From: Ignavibacteria bacterium
GTDB lineage: Bacteria; Bacteroidota; Ignavibacteria; Kapaibacteriales; UBA4661
NCBI GenBank assembly: GCA_947459425.1
Contig: CANHDJ010000041.1
Location: 1 to 32,823 of the forward strand
DNA: 32,823 bases
Reading direction: 5' to 3'
Part shown: one piece after another, positions 25,563-32,823 of the stretch
How positions within the stretch are numbered: the stretch's first letter is position 1
Layout of the letters: every line of letters begins with the position of its first letter
Position numbers and translations under genes: made by a program
The notes under the pieces: model-generated
Told to the model about the DNA's origin: nothing
Databases searched by the model: none
Seen by the model: only the letters and a program-made list of their open reading frames with translations

Positions 25563-27137
25563 CTATTTCCGTGAAAAACCCGCCAAACGCAAGCAGATAA
25601 TATCCTGAAAATTCCGAACGACACCTGCGGGAACGGTATAACCATTAAACATCAAGGAAAATACCAATGGCTCTTGGTCACGGGTGGTGATATACCCGGA
25701 AAGGGAAGAAACGTTCGTCAGTGTCCCGGTTTTTGCTTTGAGCGTTTTTTCAGCAATAGTGGATTTGAAACGATTTTGGAGCGTGCCGCGTTCGCCCGGA
25801 ACAGCCAGAGAGCGCATAAATGCTGTGCGATTCTTGGAATTATAGACTGCCGTCAGCACATCGGCAATCTGTTTGGGCGCAAGAAGATTAAACCGTGAAA
25901 GTCCCGAACCATCGCCAAGATACGCGCCTTTGAGCGACAGAGCATACTTGCTGGCAAACTGCCGTGTCATATCGGAGCCTTTATCGGCATTGCCTTTACC
26001 GCTAAATTCCTTTGCTGCGGTGCGCCAAATCTGTTCAGCACAGAGATTGTGACTAACGGTATTGACAATACGCACTATGTCTTTGAGCGGCGGCGATGTG
26101 TGGTAGCAGACAGGGCGCATTTCTGCATAGGCAATTTTATCGCCCCATTGTTTCGCATCGAACATCCCGCCACGCACCTTAATACCTTGTTCTTCGAGTG
26201 TTTTTTTGAAAAGTGAGAGAGTAAACAGCGTTGGATTATCAACCGCGACAGAAGTCGTGCGCTTGGCGTTGTCGCTGGTGTCGGCAGCAATCGTGCCGGA
26301 GACATAGATAATGTTGGAGTAGGCTTGGCGCGTAACATTAACCGATGCCGATGAATCACGAGGAACAGTCTTGACTGTCCCGACGACGCTCACATAGGAA
26401 GTCGGCGGAATAACCTGAATTTCTGCGGGCTGCCCGACGGAAAATGCAGGTTTGACGACAACATCCACACTGTTGTCATTGAAGGAAAGCGCGGACATTG
26501 GCGCAGAATATGAGTACGGAACATCGTCCCACGCCCATCCCACACCCCAAGGATCATCATCCAAATACGAATCATCACCAACGATGTTGCCACGAATGGA
26601 GCGTACTCCAAGTGAATCCAGCACTCCGCACCACTGCCGGAGAATAGAAAGCGGGTCATCGTAAAAGTAGGTGGACATCGAAGGATCGCCAGCGCCGCGA
26701 ATAATCACGTTTCCGACAAATTCCCCGCTCGATTTTTTTAGCAAACCGTCCAGAAAAAGCGTGGTGGTATAGGTAAAATCTGCGCCTAAAAAATCCATTG
26801 CTGAAGCAGACGAAATAATTTTCATGTTTGAGGCAGGAGTCATCACTTTCTGTTCATTGCGGGCGAACAACACTTCTTTTGTTTTGAGAGAAGTGATGTA
26901 CACGCCGACTGAAGCGGTGTTCAGAAGGGAGTCGTTCAAAAGAGCAGAAAGTTCGTTCTGCAATTCTGCCACACCACGCACTCCAACTGTATCGGCTTGA
27001 ACTTGTGCCAACAGCACTTTCAAAGGTGATGGAGGCGAGGTCTGTGCTTGTAGATGGACGAATCCGGCAAGAAAAAATATCACGGTCACCAAGGGCAGAA
27101 GCCGATGATGAAGAATGGAAAGATGGCGTACTTTCAT
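25563..27137 (-). CDS. dacB: D-alanyl-D-alanine carboxypeptidase/endopeptidase, PBP4 (S13 family)
   Basis: About 524 residues from the ATG at 27137; the TTG further up at 27176 is rejected. A signal peptide spans ~1-32 (LPLVTVIFFLAGFVHLQAQ). Penicillin-binding motifs: SxxK at S103-N-M-K106 (TPASNMKIISS), SxN as VSHNLCAEQI (~370), and KTG as KAKTGTLTNVSSLSG (~480). The large insert between SxxK and SxN is typical of S13 PBP4. The periplasmic enzyme trims D-Ala and cleaves cross-links in peptidoglycan. It is minus-strand, convergent with the SDR, and about 260 bp from a divergent microprotein gene. Confidence 0.94.
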   Translation of the reverse strand: MKVRHLSILHHRLLPLVTVIFFLAGFVHLQAQTSPPSPLKVLLAQVQADTVGVRGVAELQNELSALLNDSLLNTASVGVYITSLKTKEVLFARNEQKVMTPASNMKIISSASAMDFLGADFTYTTTLFLDGLLKKSSGEFVGNVIIRGAGDPSMSTYFYDDPLSILRQWCGVLDSLGVRSIRGNIVGDDSYLDDDPWGVGWAWDDVPYSYSAPMSALSFNDNSVDVVVKPAFSVGQPAEIQVIPPTSYVSVVGTVKTVPRDSSASVNVTRQAYSNIIYVSGTIAADTSDNAKRTTSVAVDNPTLFTLSLFKKTLEEQGIKVRGGMFDAKQWGDKIAYAEMRPVCYHTSPPLKDIVRIVNTVSHNLCAEQIWRTAAKEFSGKGNADKGSDMTRQFASKYALSLKGAYLGDGSGLSRFNLLAPKQIADVLTAVYNSKNRTAFMRSLAVPGERGTLQNRFKSTIAEKTLKAKTGTLTNVSSLSGYITTRDQEPLVFSLMFNGYTVPAGVVRNFQDIICLRLAGFSRK

Positions 27138-27396
27138 ATCGTAGGGCGAAAAGCGAGCGCTGTTGTTCAATGGCAAGCCGAATGCTGCATTGACTGGATT
27201 TCCCCCGAATTTAGAGAATTTTTTTGGTCTTTGAAAAAGTCTTTGCGTTCAGAGATTCGACTATGACTTTCTGGTAGAGAATATTGTGACATTTGGGGCT
27301 GTAACGACTGCATAGAATCACGGTTCTTATTGATAGGAGCAGAGAGAATATCGCTGCCTATTATTTTTCAATCTCACGTTATTCGGAGATGTCGCC

Positions 27397-27543
27397 ATGA
27401 GAACCATATCCACACAAGCCGCATCAAAACTGGTTGCGCCGACATTTGAGTCGTCAAACCTTGTTTTTGCCCTTGCCTTTGTTTCGATGATGGTGATTAT
27501 GCTGATTCTGACTGCATTTGTCGCAAATGCTCACGTAGGCTAA
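27397..27543 (+). CDS. 48-residue single-pass membrane microprotein
   Basis: ATG at 27397 to TAA at 27541-27543, with a GGAG site 10-11 bases upstream. The product begins MRTISTQAASKL, has one long hydrophobic helix (~22-44: LVFALAFVSMMVIMLILTAF), and ends NAHVG. There is no signal-peptidase motif. I recognise no family. Gene-like features are the ribosome site, a good hydrophobic segment and convergent placement 3 bp from the RloB stop. It could be an unrelated housekeeping microprotein or part of the neighbouring RloAB locus. Confidence 0.5.
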   Translation: MRTISTQAASKLVAPTFESSNLVFALAFVSMMVIMLILTAFVANAHVG

Positions 27544-27546
27544 AAT

Positions 27547-28182
27547 CTATGTTGTTTCCAACATCACCTTCAACTCTTCAAAAAGTTTGTGCATCTCGGA
27601 TATGCTCTGGTGCGGCTCTTCAGGAGAAAAGGCGGGAAGCCGCTTGGAATGCTGAAGAGCCGCCTGCAAGTGCGGCTTCAAACGCAGATACATATCATGG
27701 TTCTGCTTGGTGAAAAATTCTTTCGACTTGTCGTAATCGGCGATATGCCGTTTGAGCAGGTTTTCTGCGCTCTGGCAGTGAGCGAACTCTTTCGCTGTGT
27801 ATTCAAAATGCAGCAAAAACCAGAATTCAAGACATGGGTTGTTGATGATAACCGTTATTTTATCATTGCCTTCTACACGCTTGCGCAACGTGATAAGCTC
27901 TTGAGCGGCGTTCTGATGACCTTTTGCAGCCTCGTGGGTTTCTTTGCGCACGGTATCAAGGTCAATAATCCAAAGCACTTTATCATATTCTTCGGCAAGG
28001 TCGCACACCTTTTCGTACTGCGCTTTGAGCGTTTTTTTTGCGGGAAGTTCAGGTTTGATGCTAATTCCAAGCGACGGTTCATTGCGGCGGAGCATCTGTA
28101 AATACCACGCTTCGGTCTCGCCATCAACCAGCACGGCGTATGCTGTTCTTTGTTGTATGGGTGCTTTTCGTTTTATTCTCAT
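27547..28182 (-). CDS. RloB-like nuclease (TOPRIM-like), AbiLii type
   Basis: 211 residues. The core has VLVDGETEAWYL (E22), then WIIDLDTV (D74, D76), and NNPCLEFWFLLHFEY (114-128), the signature of RloB. RloB proteins resemble TOPRIM nucleases and accompany RloA ATPases in type I restriction-linked and abortive-infection loci (AbiL). It starts 3 bp after the RloA stop; its AAGAGGAG ribosome site lies inside the rloA end, so the pair is translationally linked. Acidic TOPRIM residues appear intact. Activity is inferred. Confidence 0.85.
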   Translation of the reverse strand: MRIKRKAPIQQRTAYAVLVDGETEAWYLQMLRRNEPSLGISIKPELPAKKTLKAQYEKVCDLAEEYDKVLWIIDLDTVRKETHEAAKGHQNAAQELITLRKRVEGNDKITVIINNPCLEFWFLLHFEYTAKEFAHCQSAENLLKRHIADYDKSKEFFTKQNHDMYLRLKPHLQAALQHSKRLPAFSPEEPHQSISEMHKLFEELKVMLETT

Positions 28183-28185
28183 TGC

Positions 28186-29484
28186 TTACTCCTCTTGGTC
28201 GAAATCAATGTAATAATCGCCCAGATGCGGTACTCCGCCGAGCTTTCCGACTTTGTAGGCATTATAGACATTCGTCGTATCGCGCACAACCGACGTATCG
28301 AAATCCGCCAGCGAATAGAGTTCCGTCGCGCCGAATTCATTCTTTTGCGTGAACCAAATCGCATCATTGCGGAACAGGTCTTTGTTGTTCAGAATCTCTC
28401 TGTTATGCGTTGTTGCGATGAGTTGCGAGGATTTTGCATTCACCAAAAATGTGAGCAAGAAGTGGATGTATAAATCGGGGTGGAGCGAGGATTCGAGTTC
28501 GTCAAGATTGATTATGCTTGTCTTGGTAATGAGGAGACACAATAGCAATGCACTACCATAGTAACGCTGCGTTCCTTGTGATTCAAGCTCTAATGGCAGA
28601 GAATACCTTTTATTTTGCACCGTATGTTCAAATTCCAGCTTTTTCTGGTTGATGACATTAAATGTTGCAATCTGAGTATCTGAGTATTGAAGACCTTTCA
28701 TAACGGTTGAGATGAGATTACGCGCTTCGTCTGTAGAGAGGTTTTCATTCTTTTTTTCAGCAATGTCAGAAATACGTAAATCCGCAGCCTTGAGTATTTG
28801 CAGTACAATTTTCTTTGTATTTCCACTTTGCAAATTAGCGGGAATTTGATGCAAAGCGAGATTTGGCAGAATAATTGGTAGCAATGAGAATTTGAACCAT
28901 ATTGTTGCTTGCTGCAATTCAGCAAATTCAACATTCGTTTTCAAAAAACCGCCCAAAACCGTGTTATTCGCTAAGGTATTAGCTTCGAGCGTTTTTTCAA
29001 AAACTTTGCTAATGGCGATTTTACTACCAAACGTAATCGCTGATAATTGCTTCTCTACATCGGTCGTCCGCTTGAAAACATTCGCTTTTTTGGTTTTGTA
29101 CGAATACAGTTCTTCTCGCAGAATAGCTTGCTGCGTGAATTCTACTTCATAAAAATATCGCACCTCATTTTGCAAAAATTCAATGCTAAGAATTGAGGAT
29201 TGATGCGGTGTTTGGTCATCAAAAAGGAACGGCTGAAAATCAAGCGTTTCATTTTTTTGTGATTTTGGGTTAAGTGCTAATTTCCGCAAGAAATCAAGTG
29301 CTTTCAGGATTGTTGTTTTCCCCGACGCATTTGCGCCATAAATCAACGCCAGCTTCAAAAGCCGCATTCCACCTGCTTTGATGACGTAATAATCCTCCAA
29401 ATGCGTAGAATCATCCGCTTCAAACGACAAGGTTTGTTTGTCTCTGATAGAGCCAAAATTTTGGATAGAGAAGGAAATAAGCAT
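28186..29484 (-). CDS. RloA-like AAA-family ATPase, AbiLi type
   Basis: 432 residues. Walker A is G50-ANASGK56-TT, placed early as in SMC/AAA15 ATPases. Signature-like LESQGTQRYYG (~303-313) and Walker B SIINLDELESSLHP (~325-338) follow, then the H-loop ATTHNREIL. The N-terminus (MLISFSIQNFGSIRD) is the usual OLD/RloA start. It is the sensor/ATPase half of a two-gene defence module with RloB. No restriction-modification genes are nearby. AriA-like or OLD-family ATPases are the closest alternatives, but the RloB partner supports RloA. Confidence 0.88.
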   Translation of the reverse strand: MLISFSIQNFGSIRDKQTLSFEADDSTHLEDYYVIKAGGMRLLKLALIYGANASGKTTILKALDFLRKLALNPKSQKNETLDFQPFLFDDQTPHQSSILSIEFLQNEVRYFYEVEFTQQAILREELYSYKTKKANVFKRTTDVEKQLSAITFGSKIAISKVFEKTLEANTLANNTVLGGFLKTNVEFAELQQATIWFKFSLLPIILPNLALHQIPANLQSGNTKKIVLQILKAADLRISDIAEKKNENLSTDEARNLISTVMKGLQYSDTQIATFNVINQKKLEFEHTVQNKRYSLPLELESQGTQRYYGSALLLCLLITKTSIINLDELESSLHPDLYIHFLLTFLVNAKSSQLIATTHNREILNNKDLFRNDAIWFTQKNEFGATELYSLADFDTSVVRDTTNVYNAYKVGKLGGVPHLGDYYIDFDQEE

Positions 29485-29631
29485 TATTCGTCAAGATTAT
29501 GTAAACGGGTAGCAGATTGAGTAGCAAAAATAGGCAAAATAACAGTTTTCCAAGTGAATGATAATTGGATTCAGCGCTATTTTGCTAAGATTTATTCACT
29601 ATTCCTCAATACGTGATGGTAAACCCAGCAT

Positions 29632-30567
29632 TCATGCGACCTCAGGATTATCCGCCAAAATTCGCCGCAACTGACGAACACTCTGCAATCCGCACCGTTC
29701 CGCGATTGTGTCCATCGAATACTCCGGATTATTCATCAGTCCACGAGCGACTTCGCAGCGAATAAGCGTGATGTAGGTGTTGATGGAAATGCCCGTTACT
29801 TGGCGAAAAATGCGGGTGAGATGGCGAATGCTCATGGCGGCGATGGCGGCGAGTTTTTCCAGACTTGGTGCGGTGTGGAGGTGTTCGATAATCCAATCTT
29901 GTACCTTGTGAATACCGACGTGGACGTGATTGCGATAATCCAGATACACGCTTGTTTGCTGATGCGTACCGCTTCGGCGATGGTACACGACGAGTTCCCG
30001 CGCTACATTATGCGCCAACAGCGCACCATGACGCTGTTCGAGAATGTAGAGCGACAAATCAATACCCGCGCTAATTCCGGCACTCGTGTACACACGCTCG
30101 TCTTGGACGAACAGCACATCCGGCTGAACGTATGCGTTGGGGAAAGTCTGCTGAAGCTCTTCCACAAGCCGCCAGTGGCTTGTACACCGCTTCCCGTCCA
30201 GCAATCCCGCGTAGCCCAGTGTGAATGCGCCCGCGCAGACGCTACACACGATTGCGCCCTTTGCATAGCCCTCTCGAAGCCACTTGTAGAACCGTTTATT
30301 GCCCGCAACAGTCTTGGAATGGATCTGCGACGACGACACGCCTGGAATAAAAACATATTCTCCACTTTCCAGCGTAACGTCCTCAAAACACGCGCTTTCG
30401 GCAAAACCAAGTCCTACCGATGAGGTAAAATCACGCTCGTAGCAGCACCAGCGAATATCGTAGGGCTGCCCGTACATTCCCGCTTCTTGGAAAACCTGCA
30501 TCGGACCGGCGAGGTCGAGCAAGTGAAGATGCGGCGAGAGAACAAAGGTAATACGAGGGTTAGTCAT
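29632..30567 (-). CDS. GlxA-type transcriptional regulator (DJ-1/PfpI domain plus AraC HTH)
   Basis: 311 residues. Residues ~5-180 form a DJ-1/PfpI-like sensor domain with the elbow CSVCAGAFTLGYAG and TSAGISAGIDLSLYI. Residues ~210-305 are an AraC/XylS DNA-binding domain (SLEKLAAIAAMSIRHLTRIFRQ; MDTIAERCGLQSVRQLRRI). Such proteins regulate amidase, choline or isochorismatase-like genes. It follows the isochorismatase-like gene by 53 bp on the same strand, suggesting it controls its own operon. The effector is unknown. Confidence 0.9.
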   Translation of the reverse strand: MTNPRITFVLSPHLHLLDLAGPMQVFQEAGMYGQPYDIRWCCYERDFTSSVGLGFAESACFEDVTLESGEYVFIPGVSSSQIHSKTVAGNKRFYKWLREGYAKGAIVCSVCAGAFTLGYAGLLDGKRCTSHWRLVEELQQTFPNAYVQPDVLFVQDERVYTSAGISAGIDLSLYILEQRHGALLAHNVARELVVYHRRSGTHQQTSVYLDYRNHVHVGIHKVQDWIIEHLHTAPSLEKLAAIAAMSIRHLTRIFRQVTGISINTYITLIRCEVARGLMNNPEYSMDTIAERCGLQSVRQLRRILADNPEVA

Positions 30568-30620
30568 GTTTTTACGAATAAATGAAGGGAATGATGTTTC
30601 GGTTCAAGAGGTTCTCTTGC

Positions 30621-31193
30621 TCATTCTAACAACGCCATTACCGATGCGGTGTTCAAAATAGTTGCAAATTCATCATGCAAATTCGCCAGCGATACTTCGT
30701 GGATTTCCTCCGCGCTAAAGCGGCGACCATCGTAGCTCACGCGGTCAAACGTAGCGGTCGCATCGGAAACAACAGTAGTCGTAAAACCCAGATTTGTCGC
30801 CATTCTCGCAGTTGTCGAAACGCAATGATTGGTTATTAACCCCACAATAACGATATTGGTTATACCTTGCTCTTCAAGTTGCTGTTGTAAATCGGTTCCG
30901 ATAAACGCGCTATTGACATTCTTTTTGAAAACAGGTTCGCCAGAAAGGGGCATAGATTCTGGCTTAAAGCCGTTTCCAATGTGTGTTTCGTGAAGTGGGG
31001 ATTTGGGGTTTTGTGAGCAGTGTTGCGCATGAAAAACAGGGAAATTTTTACTGCGCCACGCTGCAAGTAATGTAGCGATATTCTTCTCCGCATGAGGATT
31101 ATTGCGGTTTCCGCCCCAGTAGGCATCGTATTCGGCATCGAATGCCTTTTGAACATCAATGACGAGAAGTGCGGTATTATTGGGAAGCGACAT
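30621..31193 (-). CDS. Isochorismatase-like cysteine hydrolase
   Basis: 190 residues from the ATG at 31193, with GGAG about 10 bases upstream; the frame continues to 31322 but lacks family features there. The catalytic triad is D13 (LLVIDVQKAFD), K91 (FKKNVNSAF) and C124 (LITNHCVSTTARM). The family hydrolyses amides and vinyl ethers (nicotinamidase, N-carbamoylsarcosine amidase, isochorismatase); the substrate is unclear. It is cytosolic. The divergent T9SS gene starts 175 bp away. Confidence 0.9.
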   Translation of the reverse strand: MSLPNNTALLVIDVQKAFDAEYDAYWGGNRNNPHAEKNIATLLAAWRSKNFPVFHAQHCSQNPKSPLHETHIGNGFKPESMPLSGEPVFKKNVNSAFIGTDLQQQLEEQGITNIVIVGLITNHCVSTTARMATNLGFTTTVVSDATATFDRVSYDGRRFSAEEIHEVSLANLHDEFATILNTASVMALLE

Positions 31194-31368
31194 GAGGATA
31201 TTCTCCAAAAAGTGGGTGAACAATACGGACAAATGTTGAGATAGCTGAATGCAAATTACATCATGCTTCGGAGGTGGCAAAAGCCAAAAAGAGGACACAT
31301 CAAGCCAAAAAGTTTTTCGCAAAATATTTCACGCTTCATTCATAAACTCCATTCGCACAGGTGGTACA

Positions 31369-32745
31369 ATGACACGCACTCTGCTATTTTTTTTTCTTAT
31401 TATTCTCCCCTGCACAGCGCAAGTACGCTGGCTTCCCGATGAGACAGTCCGTCCACAAGCCGGAAGCAGCATGGAAATCAAAATGGGTTTTAACAATGCT
31501 CATGCCGTCGCAAGTATCGGCACACGCCGATTCATCACGTGGATTCGCTCGGATTCACTCTTTCTGTCGTGGTCGGAAGGTGGTTTAATTGGCGGCCCCT
31601 GGAGCGCACCACGTCTTGTGCTTCGCGGTGCAGCCACGATGAATTTACCGACAATCGCCGCCACAAGTATGGGGCAACTCTGCATCGGCTGGAACGATGC
31701 GCAAGGCGTAAAAACAGTGGTTTCAAGCGACGGGGGAAATACGTGGGGAATGGCGCAAAATCTCGCTCCCAGAGGCGGCGGTCTCTGCCTTGCGTCTGGA
31801 CAAAACGGCATACTCTACGCGCTCTGGCACAGTGGCGACGAAAACGCATCGGATGTGATGTTCTCAGTGTGGCAAAACGGCGCGTGGTCTCAGGCACGAG
31901 CGATTGATGCTGCTCCGGCTGATAAGAGTGCGATTTGGAGCTCGCTGTGTGTGGTTGGAAATAGTATCTATGCGGTTTGGCGGGAAAACTCCATCGGCAC
32001 AAATTTCCGCGTGTTTATGTCACGCTCACAGAATGGCGGCACAATGTGGGATGCGCCTCGCAATATCATTGCTGAAGACCGCTCCGGCGACCCCACGGTT
32101 GCTGCGGACTCGAAGGGAAATGTGGTTGTGGCGTATCAGCGTGCGCAGCAGATTTACGTTGTAAATTCGGGTGATGGCGGCGCAACATTCAGCACACCGA
32201 AAAACATTGGAGGTGGCTTATTTGCTCGTGTTATTGGCAATCAATCTGGCTTTTTTGCCCTTGCTTGGGAACGCTTTTCCGGTAATAATGCTCAGAATGA
32301 TGCCGTGAAACAAACGGGGTTTGTCTATTCCACAGATTACGGCTGGACGTTTTCCAAAGATTCTGCACTTTCTGCAACTGGTTCAAAGCTGGGTTTGGTG
32401 CAGTTCACAGGCGGAAATGAAATCACGGCTTCGTGGTTTAACGTGAATAATGGTGGAACAATTGTGGCAAAGCGGGCTGCAATCTCTAGCCCTGTTGCGG
32501 TGCGCCTTTCAGAGATTCCTCAATATTCCGTTTCCCCAAATCCTGCACAAAATCTTATTACGGTGAAATGTACACTACCAACATCAGAGCGTATTTCGCT
32601 GAAAATCTTCAACGTTCTGGGGCAGGAAATCGCCACAATTCTTGATGAAATCTTGCCTGCGGGGGAGCATACTCAGTCATTGAATATTGGTCATTTATCA
32701 ATAGTCTGGACATTTAGCCCGATATTTTTTTGGTCTTATGTCTGA
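31369..32745 (+). CDS. Secreted sialidase-like (Asp-box) protein with truncated T9SS sorting domain
   Basis: About 458 residues from the ATG at 31369; the frame open to 31249 is a shadow. A signal peptide spans ~1-17 (TLLFFFLIILPCTAQ). The body has four Asp-box-like turns (SSDGGNTWG, RSQNGGTMWD, SGDGGATFS, STDYGWTFS), a propeller typical of sialidases and BNR proteins. The sorting domain begins SVSPNPAQNLITVKC and SLKIFNVLGQEIATI, nearly identical to that of the 14628-15851 protein. It breaks off after HTQSLNIGHLS at a heptamer array, and the final LPxGxY strand is missing. The start overlaps 'FAQVVQ-TGA' in another frame. Export may be lost. Confidence 0.75.
   Translation: MTRTLLFFFLIILPCTAQVRWLPDETVRPQAGSSMEIKMGFNNAHAVASIGTRRFITWIRSDSLFLSWSEGGLIGGPWSAPRLVLRGAATMNLPTIAATSMGQLCIGWNDAQGVKTVVSSDGGNTWGMAQNLAPRGGGLCLASGQNGILYALWHSGDENASDVMFSVWQNGAWSQARAIDAAPADKSAIWSSLCVVGNSIYAVWRENSIGTNFRVFMSRSQNGGTMWDAPRNIIAEDRSGDPTVAADSKGNVVVAYQRAQQIYVVNSGDGGATFSTPKNIGGGLFARVIGNQSGFFALAWERFSGNNAQNDAVKQTGFVYSTDYGWTFSKDSALSATGSKLGLVQFTGGNEITASWFNVNNGGTIVAKRAAISSPVAVRLSEIPQYSVSPNPAQNLITVKCTLPTSERISLKIFNVLGQEIATILDEILPAGEHTQSLNIGHLSIVWTFSPIFFWSYV
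32676..32703. repeat. 7-bp repeat array, GTCATTG type (about 4 units)
   Basis: GTCATTG, AATATTG, GTCATTT and ATCAATA in succession. This is the counterpart, in the paralogous gene, of the array at 14690-14717, and here too the sorting domain stops matching right after it. Units 2 and 4 are degenerate. Confidence 0.65.
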
Positions 32746-32823
32746 ACAATCGCGTAATTGCTGATATTCTGAAACTCAGGGTGATTTTTTATCATCTCTG
32801 CCGAAAGTCCATAGATTGATAAT
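32736..32823 (-). CDS. C-terminal end of an unknown protein, running off the window
   Basis: The minus strand is open from the window edge to a TAA at 32736-32738 (28 residues, containing SAEMIKNHPEFQN and ending YAIVQT). It overlaps the T9SS gene's 3' end by 10 bp, tail to tail. It is too short to name. It may be the gene whose arrival truncated the sorting domain. Confidence 0.3.
   Translation of the reverse strand, partial: LSIYGLSAEMIKNHPEFQNISNYAIVQT

Overview
The window looks like chromosomal DNA of a free-living Gram-negative bacterium of the Bacteroidota/Chlorobiota/Ignavibacteria/Kapabacteria assemblage. The main reason is three secreted proteins that end in, or retain parts of, a type IX secretion (T9SS, Por) C-terminal sorting domain, with the typical core 'SxNPA…LxIFNxLGQE'. 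Shine-Dalgarno sequences are also absent from many genes. The species cannot be named from this sequence.

Layout. Bases 1-174 hold a strongly structured segment that may be the right end of an IS200/IS605-type element. Two plus-strand genes follow: a secreted M28 peptidase and an SDR oxidoreductase. From 2555 to 24153 nearly everything is on the minus strand. In descending coordinate order this block holds: a RodZ-like HTH/membrane protein, a small membrane protein, pheS, two tandem DUF29 genes, a thiolase, a membrane/winged-helix protein, lspA and an N-acetylglucosamine-kinase-like gene; then tRNA-Val, a decayed stretch, two T9SS cargo genes, a nucleotide-sugar dehydrogenase and purA; then a YoeB-type toxin-antitoxin pair, endonuclease III, a Gfo/Idh/MocA oxidoreductase, hicBA, a DegT/StrS aminotransferase, serA, GDP-L-fucose synthase and an ATP-grasp enzyme. 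The right part carries a plus-strand 2,4-dienoyl-CoA-reductase-like SDR, a minus-strand PBP4 (dacB), a 48-residue plus-strand membrane microprotein, a minus-strand RloA/RloB (AbiL-like) ATPase-nuclease pair, a GlxA-type regulator with an isochorismatase-like hydrolase, and a plus-strand sialidase-like T9SS cargo gene at the right edge.

How the genes fit together. Fucose synthase, the DegT aminotransferase, the Gfo/Idh oxidoreductase and the nucleotide-sugar dehydrogenase are the usual parts of surface-polysaccharide sugar synthesis. PBP4, the RodZ-like protein, LspA and the GlcNAc-kinase-like protein belong to envelope building or recycling. The thiolase and dienoyl-CoA reductase suggest fatty-acid degradation. 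Two type II toxin-antitoxin pairs and the RloAB pair are accessory stability/defence genes.

The most unusual structure is in the T9SS cargo genes (13172-16150 and 31352-32745). Their start codons overlap, as ATGA, the stop of what reads as another sorting-domain tail ending '…QVxR*' or '…QVVQ*'. Two of the genes have sorting domains that break off inside arrays of 7-bp repeats, and decayed sorting-domain copies lie in tandem beside them. This suggests a recombining family of cargo cassettes.
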